In this document: positions 1 to 7,438 of the stretch, piece after piece
How the letters are laid out: each line of letters begins with the position of its first letter
Position numbering within the stretch: the first letter of the stretch is position 1
Source of the DNA: HGM11367 sp964600435
Lineage (GTDB): Bacteria; Bacillota; Clostridia; Christensenellales; UBA1242
Assembly: GCA_964600435.1 (NCBI GenBank)
Contig: CAZRJB010000002.1
Span: 1-64,000 of the forward strand
Length of the DNA: 64,000 bases
Reading direction: 5' to 3'
Notes under the pieces: generated by a model
Told to the model about the DNA's origin: nothing
Seen by the model: the letters and a program-made list of their open reading frames with translations, nothing else
The model's database searches: none
Program-made: the position numbers and the translations under genes

Positions 1-1489
1 CAGCAATTTCAAATGCTTTAAGCATTGTTTGAACATCTGCATTTCTAACAGCCCCGCTTGACAACTCGATTCCATTAACAACAATATCATATTGATATGC
101 CAAAATATCTAATGGGTTTTTGTTGATTAAAGCATCCATTCCGCCTTGTGGCAAACTGAAAGGATTATGGCAAAAACCAATTTTGCCTGTTTCTTCGTCT
201 AATTCGTACATTGGAAAATCAACAATCCAGCAGAATTTGTAAACATTTTTTTCTATCATGTCTAGTTTTTCCGCAACACGTGTTCTAAGCGTGCTTGCAA
301 GTTTAAAGCATTGTTGTGCGCTTTCGTCAGCAATAACAAAAATATCATCTCCAACTTTTGCACCAGTTTGTGCTTTTAAATTTTCACATTCTTGTTCTGA
401 AATAAACTTAACAATTGGACCTTTTAAAGAACCATCGTCTAGCACTCTAACCCAAGCAAGGCCTTTTCCGCCCAAAGACAATATTTCTTCTGTTAGTTTT
501 TCGTAAAAACTTCTTGGTTGGTCGTGAGTGTTTAATGCAAAACCTTCTACAACTTTGCCTTTGAATGCTCCAAACGCACTGTTTTTGAACACTTCGTTTA
601 ATGAAGTCATTTCAATTTTGTTTCTAAGGTCTGGCTTGTCTGTTCCGTATTTTATCATTGCTTCTTTATATGGAATTTTTATGAAGTGTTTATCTTCCAT
701 TTTATATTTTCCATACTTATCAAAAATTTTGTAAAGCAATTGTTCGCAAACATCAAAAACATCTTCTTGAGTTGCAAAACTCATTTCCATATCTAGTTGA
801 TAAAATTCACCTGGGGAACGGTCTGCCCTTGCATCTTCATCTCTAAAACATGGTGCAATTTGAAAATATTTATCAACACCCGAACACATTAAAAGTTGTT
901 TAAACTGTTGTGGTGCTTGTGGCAATGCATAAAATTTGCCCTTGTGGACTCTGCTTGGAACAAGATAATCTCTTGCACCTTCTGGACTTGACACTGTTAA
1001 AATTGGGGTTTGATATTCTTCAAAACCTAATTCTCTCATTATAACTCGCATTTCAAACAAAACGTCACTGCGAAGTTTAAGTTTTGCCTGCATTTCTGGA
1101 TTACGCAAATCTAGATATCTATATTTTAAACGGGTTTCTTCGTTTGTTTTTGTGCTATCTTCCACTTCAAAAGGCAAATTGTTTTTTGCTTTTGATAAAA
1201 CTTCTAATTTTTCGATTTCTATTTCAAGTTTACCTAATTTGTCGTTTTCGTTAAAATTTTCCGCATCGCGAAGAACAACCTTTCCAGCAACACTTATAAC
1301 ACTTTCTTTTGTTAAAGAAACCAAAAGGCCATCATCATGAGTTGTAAGTTGGACAAAACCATATTTGTCTCTCAATTCAATAAAAACAATTCCGCCATGG
1401 TCACGCACAACTTTTACCCAGCCAGCCATTTGAACTGTTTTTCCAATATAATCTTCATTTAATTCTTTACATGTTATTGTTCTATACAT
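1..1489 (-). CDS. aspS: Aspartyl-tRNA synthetase, C-terminal part outside window
   Basis: Charges tRNA-Asp with aspartate in the cytoplasm. The reading frame is open from an ATG at 1489 to the left edge (about 496 codons), so the C-terminus is missing. The product starts MYRTITCKELNEDYIGK and has an N-terminal OB-fold anticodon-binding domain (VQMAGWVKVVRDHGG), then the class II catalytic core with a motif 2-type stretch, FRDEDARADRSPGEF. The GAD-like insertion region follows. The start is supported by an AGGAG Shine-Dalgarno site a few bases upstream and a sigma-A type promoter at 1509-1537. It lies downstream of tyrS on the same strand but is separated from it by two terminators, so it is probably its own transcription unit. 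The family assignment is secure. Whether it also charges tRNA-Asn cannot be told from this part. Confidence 0.95.
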   Translation of the reverse strand, partial: MYRTITCKELNEDYIGKTVQMAGWVKVVRDHGGIVFIELRDKYGFVQLTTHDDGLLVSLTKESVISVAGKVVLRDAENFNENDKLGKLEIEIEKLEVLSKAKNNLPFEVEDSTKTNEETRLKYRYLDLRNPEMQAKLKLRSDVLFEMRVIMRELGFEEYQTPILTVSSPEGARDYLVPSRVHKGKFYALPQAPQQFKQLLMCSGVDKYFQIAPCFRDEDARADRSPGEFYQLDMEMSFATQEDVFDVCEQLLYKIFDKYGKYKMEDKHFIKIPYKEAMIKYGTDKPDLRNKIEMTSLNEVFKNSAFGAFKGKVVEGFALNTHDQPRSFYEKLTEEILSLGGKGLAWVRVLDDGSLKGPIVKFISEQECENLKAQTGAKVGDDIFVIADESAQQCFKLASTLRTRVAEKLDMIEKNVYKFCWIVDFPMYELDEETGKIGFCHNPFSLPQGGMDALINKNPLDILAYQYDIVVNGIELSSGAVRNADVQTMLKAFEIA

Positions 1490-1508
1490 AATTTTTCTCC
1501 TAAGGTGT

Positions 1509-1537
1509 ATAATACTACATTTTAATATTTTTTACAA
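1509..1537 (-). promoter_or_regulatory. Promoter of aspS
   Basis: On the minus strand TTGTAA and TATTAT are separated by 17 bases, and the expected start site is a few bases upstream of the aspS Shine-Dalgarno site. This gives aspS a short leader that does not include the terminator at 1609-1636. Confidence 0.55.
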
Positions 1538-1608
1538 ATTTATTTTTGCATTGTTTTTAAAAATCACCAATATAGTTCAAATTTTTAATAAAACCCATCA
1601 ATTTTATT

Positions 1609-1636
1609 AAAAAACGGAACAGGATTACCTATTCCG
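1609..1636 (-). terminator. Intrinsic terminator between tyrS and aspS
   Basis: A 9-bp stem with one G-U pair (CGGAATAGG / CCTGTTCCG) closes a TAAT loop at 1615-1636. Six U residues follow on the minus-strand transcript. Confidence 0.8.
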
Positions 1637-1744
1637 CTTGATAATTTTCAACAGAAAAGAAACCCATTTATTAAAATGTGCAATTGTTATTGTTATTGAA
1701 ATTATTAAACAAAACACCAACCATTTAACAACGTTCCTTTATCT
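1609..1744 (-). ncRNA. Candidate small RNA of about 135 nt
   Basis: A well-formed minus-strand promoter (1751-1780) and a strong intrinsic terminator (1609-1636) bracket about 135 bases with no convincing reading frame. The tyrS terminator upstream and the separate aspS promoter downstream make this look like an independent short transcript rather than a leader. It could instead be an attenuated leader of aspS, but I find no T-box sequence in it. No known RNA family was recognised. Confidence 0.4.
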
Positions 1745-1750
1745 TTTTTT

Positions 1751-1780
1751 ATTTTATGTCAAAAATATGTTGTTTGTCAA
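1751..1780 (-). promoter_or_regulatory. Promoter of candidate small RNA
   Basis: A perfect -35 TTGACA (1775-1780) is followed after 18 bases by TAAAAT (1751-1756) on the minus strand. The predicted transcript starts near 1744, more than 250 bases upstream of aspS. Confidence 0.55.
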
Positions 1781-1933
1781 CTATTTTATAAAAATGATTT
1801 GATTGAGTTTTTAATTGCAATAAAAAAATGTTTTTCGATAATTATGTATATTAACGATACTTTGTCGAAATTAGTTTTTCACTATGTGCTTTTATAAAAA
1901 TGCTTGTTTTAACATAATTTTTTTAACAAGTGC

Positions 1934-1985
1934 AAAAAAACACAAGAATGTGCCTTCAATTTTTGAACAACATTCTTGTGTTTTG
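1934..1985 (-). terminator. Terminator of tyrS
   Basis: Inverted arms ACACAAGAATGT / ACATTCTTGTGT are followed by a run of seven U residues in the minus-strand transcript, just after the tyrS stop codon. Confidence 0.8.
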
Positions 1986-1994
1986 TTTTTTAAA

Positions 1995-3227
1995 TTATTC
2001 TACAACAACCTTAACAAATGTTTTTTTGCCTTTTTTAACAACAAAATCTTTTTTGCTTAAATCAATCATTTCAGAAACATCTGATTTTTTTTGATTATCA
2101 ATCATTATTCCGTTTTGTTCAATCAAACGTCTTGCTTCGGATTTAGAAGAAATTATGCTAAGGCTTGCCAAAAAGTCTACAATGTTAATTTTGCCCTCGC
2201 CCTTTATTGCTTCTGTTGGCATGTTTGCTGAATCTGTGTTTCCGCTAGAAAACAAACTATTTGCTGTTTCTACTGCATGCATTGCTTCTTCTTGCCCATG
2301 AACTAGTTTTGTAACCTCAAAAGCCATAAGTTTTTTTGCCTTAACAATGTCCTGTTCGCACATTGATTTTATTTCAGAAACATCAATTTTTGTAAAAAAC
2401 CTTAACAACCTTTCAACGTCTTGGTCTAGGCAGTTAACAAAATGTTGATAAAACTCATAAGCAGAAGTTTTTTCTCTAGAAACCCACAAAGTTCCTTTTT
2501 CTGTTTTTCCCATTTTAACGCCGTTTGCATTTGTTAGCAAAGGACAAGTTAAGCCCATCATTAAAGGCCTTTGTGTTCCGTCTAAGTAGTTCATTTTTCT
2601 GGACAATTCTGTTCCTGCAGTAATGTTGCCCCATTGGTCAGAACCACCAATTTCAAGAACACAATTGTATTTATCGTTTAAGTATACAAAATCATATGCT
2701 TGCAAAAGTGTGTAACCCATTTCCATAAAAGTTAAGCCACCTTGCTGAAGCCTTGATTTATATAAATCTTTGGTTAGCATTTCATTAACGTTGAAATGAA
2801 CACCAACTTCACGCAAAAAATCTATATATGTTGCTGGTTTTAACCAATCAGAATTATCAACAACAATTGCTGGATTTTCACCATCTAGAACAATAAATTT
2901 TTTTAGAAGATTTTTTATTTCTTCTGCATTGTGAGCAACTTCTTCTTTTGACATCATTTTTCGCATGTCTTTTTTGCCACTTGGGTCACCAATTAAAGCA
3001 GTTGCGCCACCTATTAATATAATGCATCTATGCCCACAATCTTGCAAAATGCGCGCCATTTGCAAACCAAAAAAATGACCAATGTGTAAATTATCGGCCG
3101 TTGGGTCTATGCCAATATAAAAAGTTATTGGACCTTGACTAAGTCTTTTTTCAATTTCTTCTGGGTGTGTTGCCTGAAACACAAAACCCCTGTTTTTTAA
3201 CTGCTCATATGCATTGCTTATAAACAT
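1995..3227 (-). CDS. tyrS: Tyrosyl-tRNA synthetase
   Basis: Charges tRNA-Tyr with tyrosine. The 410-residue length is normal for bacterial TyrRS. The class I signature HIGHF lies at about residues 47-51 in the context GIDPTADNLHIGH. The second signature is the TyrRS form KMGKTEKGTLW near residue 235. A C-terminal S4 RNA-binding domain (DFLASLSIISSKSEARRLI) covers roughly residues 345-410. The ATG is preceded by TTGGAGGAATTAC, an excellent Shine-Dalgarno site. The leader is about 50 bases from a plausible promoter and shows no T-box sequence. The gene sits between the upstream tRNA-Gln gene and the candidate small RNA upstream of aspS. Confidence 0.97.
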   Translation of the reverse strand: MFISNAYEQLKNRGFVFQATHPEEIEKRLSQGPITFYIGIDPTADNLHIGHFFGLQMARILQDCGHRCIILIGGATALIGDPSGKKDMRKMMSKEEVAHNAEEIKNLLKKFIVLDGENPAIVVDNSDWLKPATYIDFLREVGVHFNVNEMLTKDLYKSRLQQGGLTFMEMGYTLLQAYDFVYLNDKYNCVLEIGGSDQWGNITAGTELSRKMNYLDGTQRPLMMGLTCPLLTNANGVKMGKTEKGTLWVSREKTSAYEFYQHFVNCLDQDVERLLRFFTKIDVSEIKSMCEQDIVKAKKLMAFEVTKLVHGQEEAMHAVETANSLFSSGNTDSANMPTEAIKGEGKINIVDFLASLSIISSKSEARRLIEQNGIMIDNQKKSDVSEMIDLSKKDFVVKKGKKTFVKVVVE

Positions 3228-3505
3228 GTAATTCCTCCAATGTTAACAAATTTACATAACAATAGAATACTCTCTTTTTTTGAATAAATCAAACAAAAAT
3301 GATAAAAAGGACAAAACAAAAAAAACAACTTTTGATTTATTTTTTTACTTTAAACACAGAAAATATGAAAGAATGTTCATATTGTTTATGCATTAAGCGT
3401 TTTTGCTGTTTAACAAAATATTAGAAAACATTCATATTTTTTTAAACTAAATAAAATAGTAAAAACAATCACACAATACCCAACAATTGACTTTTTTATT
3501 AAGTT
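3228..3505. other. Non-coding region upstream of tyrS
   Basis: No credible reading frame. On the minus strand it holds an imperfect inverted repeat (ATATGAATGTT near 3425-3440 and AACATTC..TCATAT near 3362-3380). A possible tyrS promoter follows, TTGATT and TATTCT 16 bases apart. No T-box or other known leader was recognised. Confidence 0.4.
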
Positions 3506-3534
3506 AAAAAAATTGCCTTCAAAATTGAAAGCAA
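3506..3534 (-). terminator. Terminator of tRNA-Gln
   Basis: A hairpin with arms TTGCTTTCAA / TTGAAGGCAA and one mismatch begins directly after the encoded CCA of the tRNA. It is followed by seven U residues. Confidence 0.75.
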
Positions 3535-3538
3535 ATTT

Positions 3539-3613
3539 TGGCTGGGGTGGCAAGATTCGAACTTACGCATGCGAGAGTCAAAGTCTCGTGCCTTACCACT
3601 TGGCTACACCCCA
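3539..3613 (-). tRNA. tRNA-Gln (anticodon UUG)
   Basis: The minus strand folds into a full cloverleaf. The acceptor stem is TGGGGTG / CACCCCA, the D arm contains AGTGGTAA, the anticodon stem is CGAGA / TCTCG with loop CTTTGAC (anticodon TTG), and the T arm has the TTCGAAT loop. The discriminator is G and the CCA end is encoded. A promoter and a terminator flank it, so it is a single-gene unit. Confidence 0.97.
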
Positions 3614-3634
3614 ATTTTTATTAAAGACTTTGTT

Positions 3635-3663
3635 AATATACACTATTATTTTTGTTTTGTAAA
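3635..3663 (-). promoter_or_regulatory. Promoter of tRNA-Gln
   Basis: TTTACA and TATATT are separated by 17 bases on the minus strand. The tRNA 5' end lies about 21 bases downstream of the -10. Confidence 0.7.
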
Positions 3664-3703
3664 GTGTTTTTTTAAATTTTTTTTATTTTTAACCTTAATT
3701 GTT

Positions 3704-3743
3704 AAAAAAAAGAACTAGAATGCTTTTGATTCTAATTCTTTTT
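3704..3743. terminator. Bidirectional terminator between tRNA-Gln and DUF11 gene
   Basis: Arms of about 14 bases (AAAAAGAACTAGAAT and ATTCTAATTCTTTTT, one mismatch) are flanked by A and T runs. On the minus strand it would end transcripts coming from the DUF11 gene at 3986-4750. Confidence 0.65.
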
Positions 3744-3985
3744 AAATCGTTTTAATATATTGCAACAAGCATTATGTTTTTTTACAATAACAACAACAAT
3801 AAATATATAATTGACTTGTTACACGTTTTCTCGCATGTGCATATGCTGTTTTTAACATATGGGATGCTTTGTCTTGTTGCAACTGAATTGTTTACAAAAA
3901 TTAATATTTCATTACTCATAAAATCCAATTTGTTGCCTTTGCAAACGCACGACACAAAAGATTGGCATTTTATTGTTTTGGTCAT
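3744..3985. other. Region 3' of the DUF11 gene, possible small ORF
   Basis: A 67-codon minus-strand frame (3782-3985) begins in the overlap TAAATG at the stop of the DUF11 gene. It encodes a five-cysteine peptide ending in six leucines. There is no Shine-Dalgarno site in front of it, and a plus-strand frame overlaps it. I regard both as doubtful. Transcript from the DUF11 gene probably runs through to the terminator at 3704-3743. Confidence 0.25.
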
Positions 3986-4750
3986 TTAGTCAACCGTTAC
4001 TTCAAATGTTACCGTTATAACTTTTGCAGGGTCCATGTCGTCTAGTTCAAAACCAACTGCAGGATTATAATCGGCTTTAACCACGTCGTCAATTTTAACA
4101 CTTCCTGGCACAAATTGTGTTCCGTCAGGAATTGGTTCTTTAAACATAACATTTGTGTTTGTAACACTACCCTTGTTTGTTATAACATTTTGAAACATTA
4201 ATTTTTGTCCAGAAATTACTGCCGTTTTGCTAGATGTTAATTCTACAGTTATTTCATTTTCTGTTATTTGTATTTCTATTTTGTTAGATTTTTCTTCTAG
4301 ATCTGTTACTTCTGCAACATCGTAAGTTATGTCAGATATAATACTTACAAGGTCGGTTGCTGGTGAATCTATAACAACAATTGTATATTTAACAGTAACA
4401 CTACCCTGTGGCGAAATTGAATTTGGCAAAGTGTAGTTGTCTGGCGTGAATGAATCGTAGGCAACATCGTTTATTGTCATTGAACCTGTTTTAAAGGTTG
4501 CATCTGGGCTTATTGTGTCGGAAATTCTTATGTTGTCAATTTGCCTTGCGCTTTCGTTTGTTAAAACCAATGTTTGTTCGATTTCTTCACCTGGGATTGC
4601 ATACTCACGTTGAGTTGTTCTGACTTTTTTGAACGATGTTGTCATGTATTCTGTTGCGGACTCGTTGCTTTCCACAGAATAATTCATTTGTCTTTGGTCG
4701 GGCAATGTGTATCTTGATGTGATGCTAGATTTGTTTAAAATTTGTGTCAT
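3986..4750 (-). CDS. DUF11 repeat-domain protein, probable spore-surface protein
   Basis: The 254-residue product has no signal peptide or membrane segment. It contains at least two copies of the immunoglobulin-like DUF11 module. The marks are IPGEEIEQTLVLTNESA (about residues 52-68) with DTISPDATFKTGSMTINDV, and again VISGQKLMFQNVITNKGSV (about 180-198) with EPIPDGTQFVPGSVKIDDV. In clostridia and bacilli, such cytosolically made DUF11 proteins are often assembled on spores or other surfaces. That role is inference here. It is divergent from the collagen-like gene at 5002. The start follows AGGAGAAGATTA. About 20 bases upstream of it, CATAGAATGA resembles a mother-cell sigma -10 element, but I found no convincing -35. 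Confidence 0.8.
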   Translation of the reverse strand: MTQILNKSSITSRYTLPDQRQMNYSVESNESATEYMTTSFKKVRTTQREYAIPGEEIEQTLVLTNESARQIDNIRISDTISPDATFKTGSMTINDVAYDSFTPDNYTLPNSISPQGSVTVKYTIVVIDSPATDLVSIISDITYDVAEVTDLEEKSNKIEIQITENEITVELTSSKTAVISGQKLMFQNVITNKGSVTNTNVMFKEPIPDGTQFVPGSVKIDDVVKADYNPAVGFELDDMDPAKVITVTFEVTVD

Positions 4751-5001
4751 TAATCTTCTCCTTTTTTTACTTTCAATATCATTCTATGAAAAAAAATTTT
4801 ATGTGCTACTTGTTTATGTTGAAAATTATAAAAATTGTAAAATTTTAAAAAAATATATAAAAAACAATCAATTTTGCCTTTATTTTTAAATTTTTATCTT
4901 ATTTTTTGATTTTTTTTAGCTTTTTTCAATTAAAAAATATATTTACACATTATATGTTTTTAATTAATATAATGGATTGAAAGAACTTTTAGGAGAACAC
5001 T

Positions 5002-5946
5002 ATGCTAAAAAAAATATGTAAATCATTAAAAAACAAATGTGATTGTTTTAACGAAAATTTAAGAATTCCAACAATAACAACAGGACCTCGTGGACCTCAA
5101 GGTCCAACCGGGGCAACTGGACCAACTGGTCCAATGGGTGGAACCGTTGTTGCTAGGTCCACAACAACGGTTTCTTCAGACGAAAATGCTGCTGTTATGT
5201 CAAGTTTGCAAGACAACACTACCTATTTAGATTTTTATATTCCAAAAGGTGTAACTGGCGAATCTGACACTATTGTTGCTGGCAACGTTGAATCTGTTTC
5301 TCCTGACGAAAAAGCAACCGTTTCCGATAGGTATTCCTTGGGTTTACATTATCTTGATTTTAAAATTCCAAGAGGTGTGACTGGCGAAAAAGGTGATAAA
5401 GGTGATAAAGGTGAAAAAGGCGACCCGGGTTTAGAAACAGAAACAGACGTTAAAGGTGCATACATTATTTCTTATAACGATGACCCCAACAATTTTCCAG
5501 TTGAAGGAAAAGAAATTCCTTCCAACGGAAGGCTTCCACTTATGAGATTAGAACTAGATTATGGTGATATTATTGAACTAGATAGCACAGACAATACAAT
5601 ACAATTTAACAAAACAGGTGTTTATGGTGTTACTTTTACAACAAATGCATATGTCAAAAAAACTGGTGTTCAGTTTGACCCAGTAACTGACTTTGTTTCT
5701 GTGGCGTTTAGAGAAGCAGGCAATCAAAACATTATTGCTGCCGCAACTTCGTGGTCTTCTACAGAATGTGCTGTTAACATGACTGGACAAGCTTTGTTTG
5801 TTGTGTCAGACTTGGCAACAGCATATGAACTTGTAAACACTCAGCAAAAAAGCATTTATATTAATGGATGTAATGTGCAAAAAACAGTTTCACATTCGTA
5901 CTTTGCTGTTCCTATGGTAACAATTGTTATAACAAAATTGTTTTAA
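5002..5946 (+). CDS. Collagen-like protein with BclA-type C-terminal domain
   Basis: The 314-residue product has a short basic head (MLKKICKSLKNKCDCF) and a collagen-type Gly-X-Y tract at about residues 28-47 (GPRGPQGPTGATGPTGPMGG). Two imperfect repeats of about 60 residues follow (SSDENAAVMSSLQDNTTYLDF, then SPDEKATVSDRYSLGLHYLDF). A second Gly-X-Y tract has GEKGDKGDKGEKGDPG (about residues 128-143). The last 160 residues form a beta-rich globular domain resembling the trimeric C-terminal domain of exosporium BclA-type proteins. AGGAG precedes the ATG. It faces the DUF11 gene across 250 AT-rich bases and overlaps the end of the DUF421 gene by 4 bases, tail to tail. Exosporium or spore coat location is inferred from the family. 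Confidence 0.85.
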   Translation: MLKKICKSLKNKCDCFNENLRIPTITTGPRGPQGPTGATGPTGPMGGTVVARSTTTVSSDENAAVMSSLQDNTTYLDFYIPKGVTGESDTIVAGNVESVSPDEKATVSDRYSLGLHYLDFKIPRGVTGEKGDKGDKGEKGDPGLETETDVKGAYIISYNDDPNNFPVEGKEIPSNGRLPLMRLELDYGDIIELDSTDNTIQFNKTGVYGVTFTTNAYVKKTGVQFDPVTDFVSVAFREAGNQNIIAAATSWSSTECAVNMTGQALFVVSDLATAYELVNTQQKSIYINGCNVQKTVSHSYFAVPMVTIVITKLF

Positions 5947-6632
5947 TTTTTTATCTTTTCTTGAACATCAATTGTATCATTTTTTTGATTATAAGAAGCA
6001 AAAACAACGTTTTTTAGACTATTTTTTGTTATTTTTGCCTTTTTAAAAAGCCAATTTTTATCTTTTTTTAATTCTTTTAATGTGCTGTATGAAATTCTGC
6101 CATCAATAATTAAATAATATGGCAAGGACGCTTTTTCATCTTTTATGTTAAAATCTTTAATAACAGTGGGGCGATTTTCACTTTTTGGCAATATGCTTAG
6201 TTCTCCACTTGTTTCAAAAATTGCAAAAGCCACGTCATTAATATTAAAATAACCTTTTTCACGACACATTGCCATTATGTCATTAACATCTAGTTTACTT
6301 TTTTTAAGTGCTTTATAATCTATTTCTCCGTTATATATTATTGTTTGCGGTCTTCCCTTGAAAAAATGTTTGAGCCATGGTGTTTTTCTGCCAACAAAAG
6401 AAACAAACAAATCAAACAAGAAAAACACTGTCATGCCAATAATGTAATAATAAAATGGTGTGTCGCCAACATCTGTTGCCATTTCAGCCGCAATTGAACC
6501 AACTGATATGCCCATAACATAGTCTATATATTCCAGTTGTGCAATTTGTTTTTTGCCCAAAAACTTTGAAATAAAAAATAAATACACAACCGACACAAAA
6601 GAAAAAATTAACAACTTAACAATTTCAGTCAT
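5943..6632 (-). CDS. DUF421 (YetF-family) membrane protein
   Basis: Three N-terminal membrane helices (about residues 5-22, 35-55 and 60-82) are followed by a cytoplasmic alpha/beta region. That region carries the family marks FKGRPQTIIYNGEID and KSKLDVNDIMAMCREKGYF. The 229-residue length is typical. Family members in spore formers are frequently made during sporulation and sit in spore membranes, but their biochemical role is unknown. No clear Shine-Dalgarno site is visible before the ATG. Its 3' end overlaps the stop of the collagen-like gene. Confidence 0.85.
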   Translation of the reverse strand: MTEIVKLLIFSFVSVVYLFFISKFLGKKQIAQLEYIDYVMGISVGSIAAEMATDVGDTPFYYYIIGMTVFFLFDLFVSFVGRKTPWLKHFFKGRPQTIIYNGEIDYKALKKSKLDVNDIMAMCREKGYFNINDVAFAIFETSGELSILPKSENRPTVIKDFNIKDEKASLPYYLIIDGRISYSTLKELKKDKNWLFKKAKITKNSLKNVVFASYNQKNDTIDVQEKIKN

Positions 6633-6697
6633 GTTTAAATTTTTAACTTTTTGTTATATTCTTAAACCAAAATTTTTAAGAATATATAGCATACATT

Positions 6698-6737
6698 AAA
6701 ACGCCATATATGAGCAAATGTTCATATATGGCGTTTT
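6698..6737. terminator. Strong bidirectional hairpin terminator
   Basis: A perfect 16-bp inverted repeat (AAAACGCCATATATGA and its complement, 6698-6713 and 6722-6737) with an 8-base loop lies just after the stop of the gene at 6740-7285. Confidence 0.85.
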
Positions 6738-6739
6738 GT

Positions 6740-7285
6740 TTATGATTTAATTTTTTTCTTTTCTCGTTCTATGCCTGCATCTAAAACATACGATATGATT
6801 AAATAGACAATCCCCATTGTTATTCCATAGTCGCCACTCATAAATGTGTTTGTTTGATTAAAACATAAACAAATTGTTTCCACAGCAATCAAACAAAGCA
6901 GTGGCAATATTAAGTGAATAACCCCCAGTTTTCGCATGCTTTTTGTAACATTTGGGCTGTAAGGTGTGCCTTCTGAAAGTTCTGTTTTGTAAAAACGTTT
7001 GACAAAATAATACAAAACAACAGAAACCCCACTAGAAACAGTAATGCAAATAAACATGCAAAGCAAACGGTTATAATAAAACGCATCTCCATTTGATTCA
7101 AAAAACTCCATAATTGCAGGGTCTTTTCCCCAAATAATTAAACCAATGGTTAAAAAAAATCCTGATACAAAAGCAATTATTGAGAAAACAAATATAATTA
7201 TTGAAATAACTCTTAAAACTTTTGCTATTGACTGAACAGTTTTTTCTTTTGATTTTTCCATTTCTTTCTGTTTGTTTTTATTCAT
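6740..7285 (-). CDS. Hypothetical four-helix membrane protein
   Basis: The 181-residue protein begins with a lysine-rich head (MNKNKQKEMEKSKEK). It has four predicted membrane segments at about residues 25-50, 75-100, 120-145 and 150-170, and a charged tail. I do not recognise a family. GAGAG precedes the ATG. It is a single-gene unit ending in the strong terminator at 6698-6737 and is divergent from the lipoprotein gene at 7439. Confidence 0.7.
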   Translation of the reverse strand: MNKNKQKEMEKSKEKTVQSIAKVLRVISIIIFVFSIIAFVSGFFLTIGLIIWGKDPAIMEFFESNGDAFYYNRLLCMFICITVSSGVSVVLYYFVKRFYKTELSEGTPYSPNVTKSMRKLGVIHLILPLLCLIAVETICLCFNQTNTFMSGDYGITMGIVYLIISYVLDAGIEREKKKIKS

Positions 7286-7384
7286 ATTAGCTCTCTTTTT
7301 TAATAAATGTTTTCATTTTGTGAGATAATTATAACATACAAATTAAAAAAATCAAAACTATAATTTAAACTTGTGGTTAAATAT

Positions 7385-7413
7385 TTGTTTTAATAAAACA
7401 ATTTTGATATAAT
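7385..7413 (+). promoter_or_regulatory. Promoter of lipoprotein gene 7439-9196
   Basis: TTGTTT and a perfect TATAAT are separated by 17 bases and lie about 25 bases upstream of the start codon. Confidence 0.65.
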
Positions 7414-7438
7414 ATAATAATTAAAAAAAGGGGTCAAT

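Noticed and set aside
1640..1744. T-box for aspS in the terminator-bearing region
   Set aside because: No GGTGG core next to the terminator, and aspS has a closer promoter.
3228..3538. T-box riboswitch before tyrS
   Set aside because: No T-box core, no terminator before the gene and no specifier structure were found.
3774..3989. 71-codon plus-strand frame between tRNA-Gln and the DUF11 gene
   Set aside because: No ribosome site, overlaps an equally weak minus-strand frame, and runs into the DUF11 gene.
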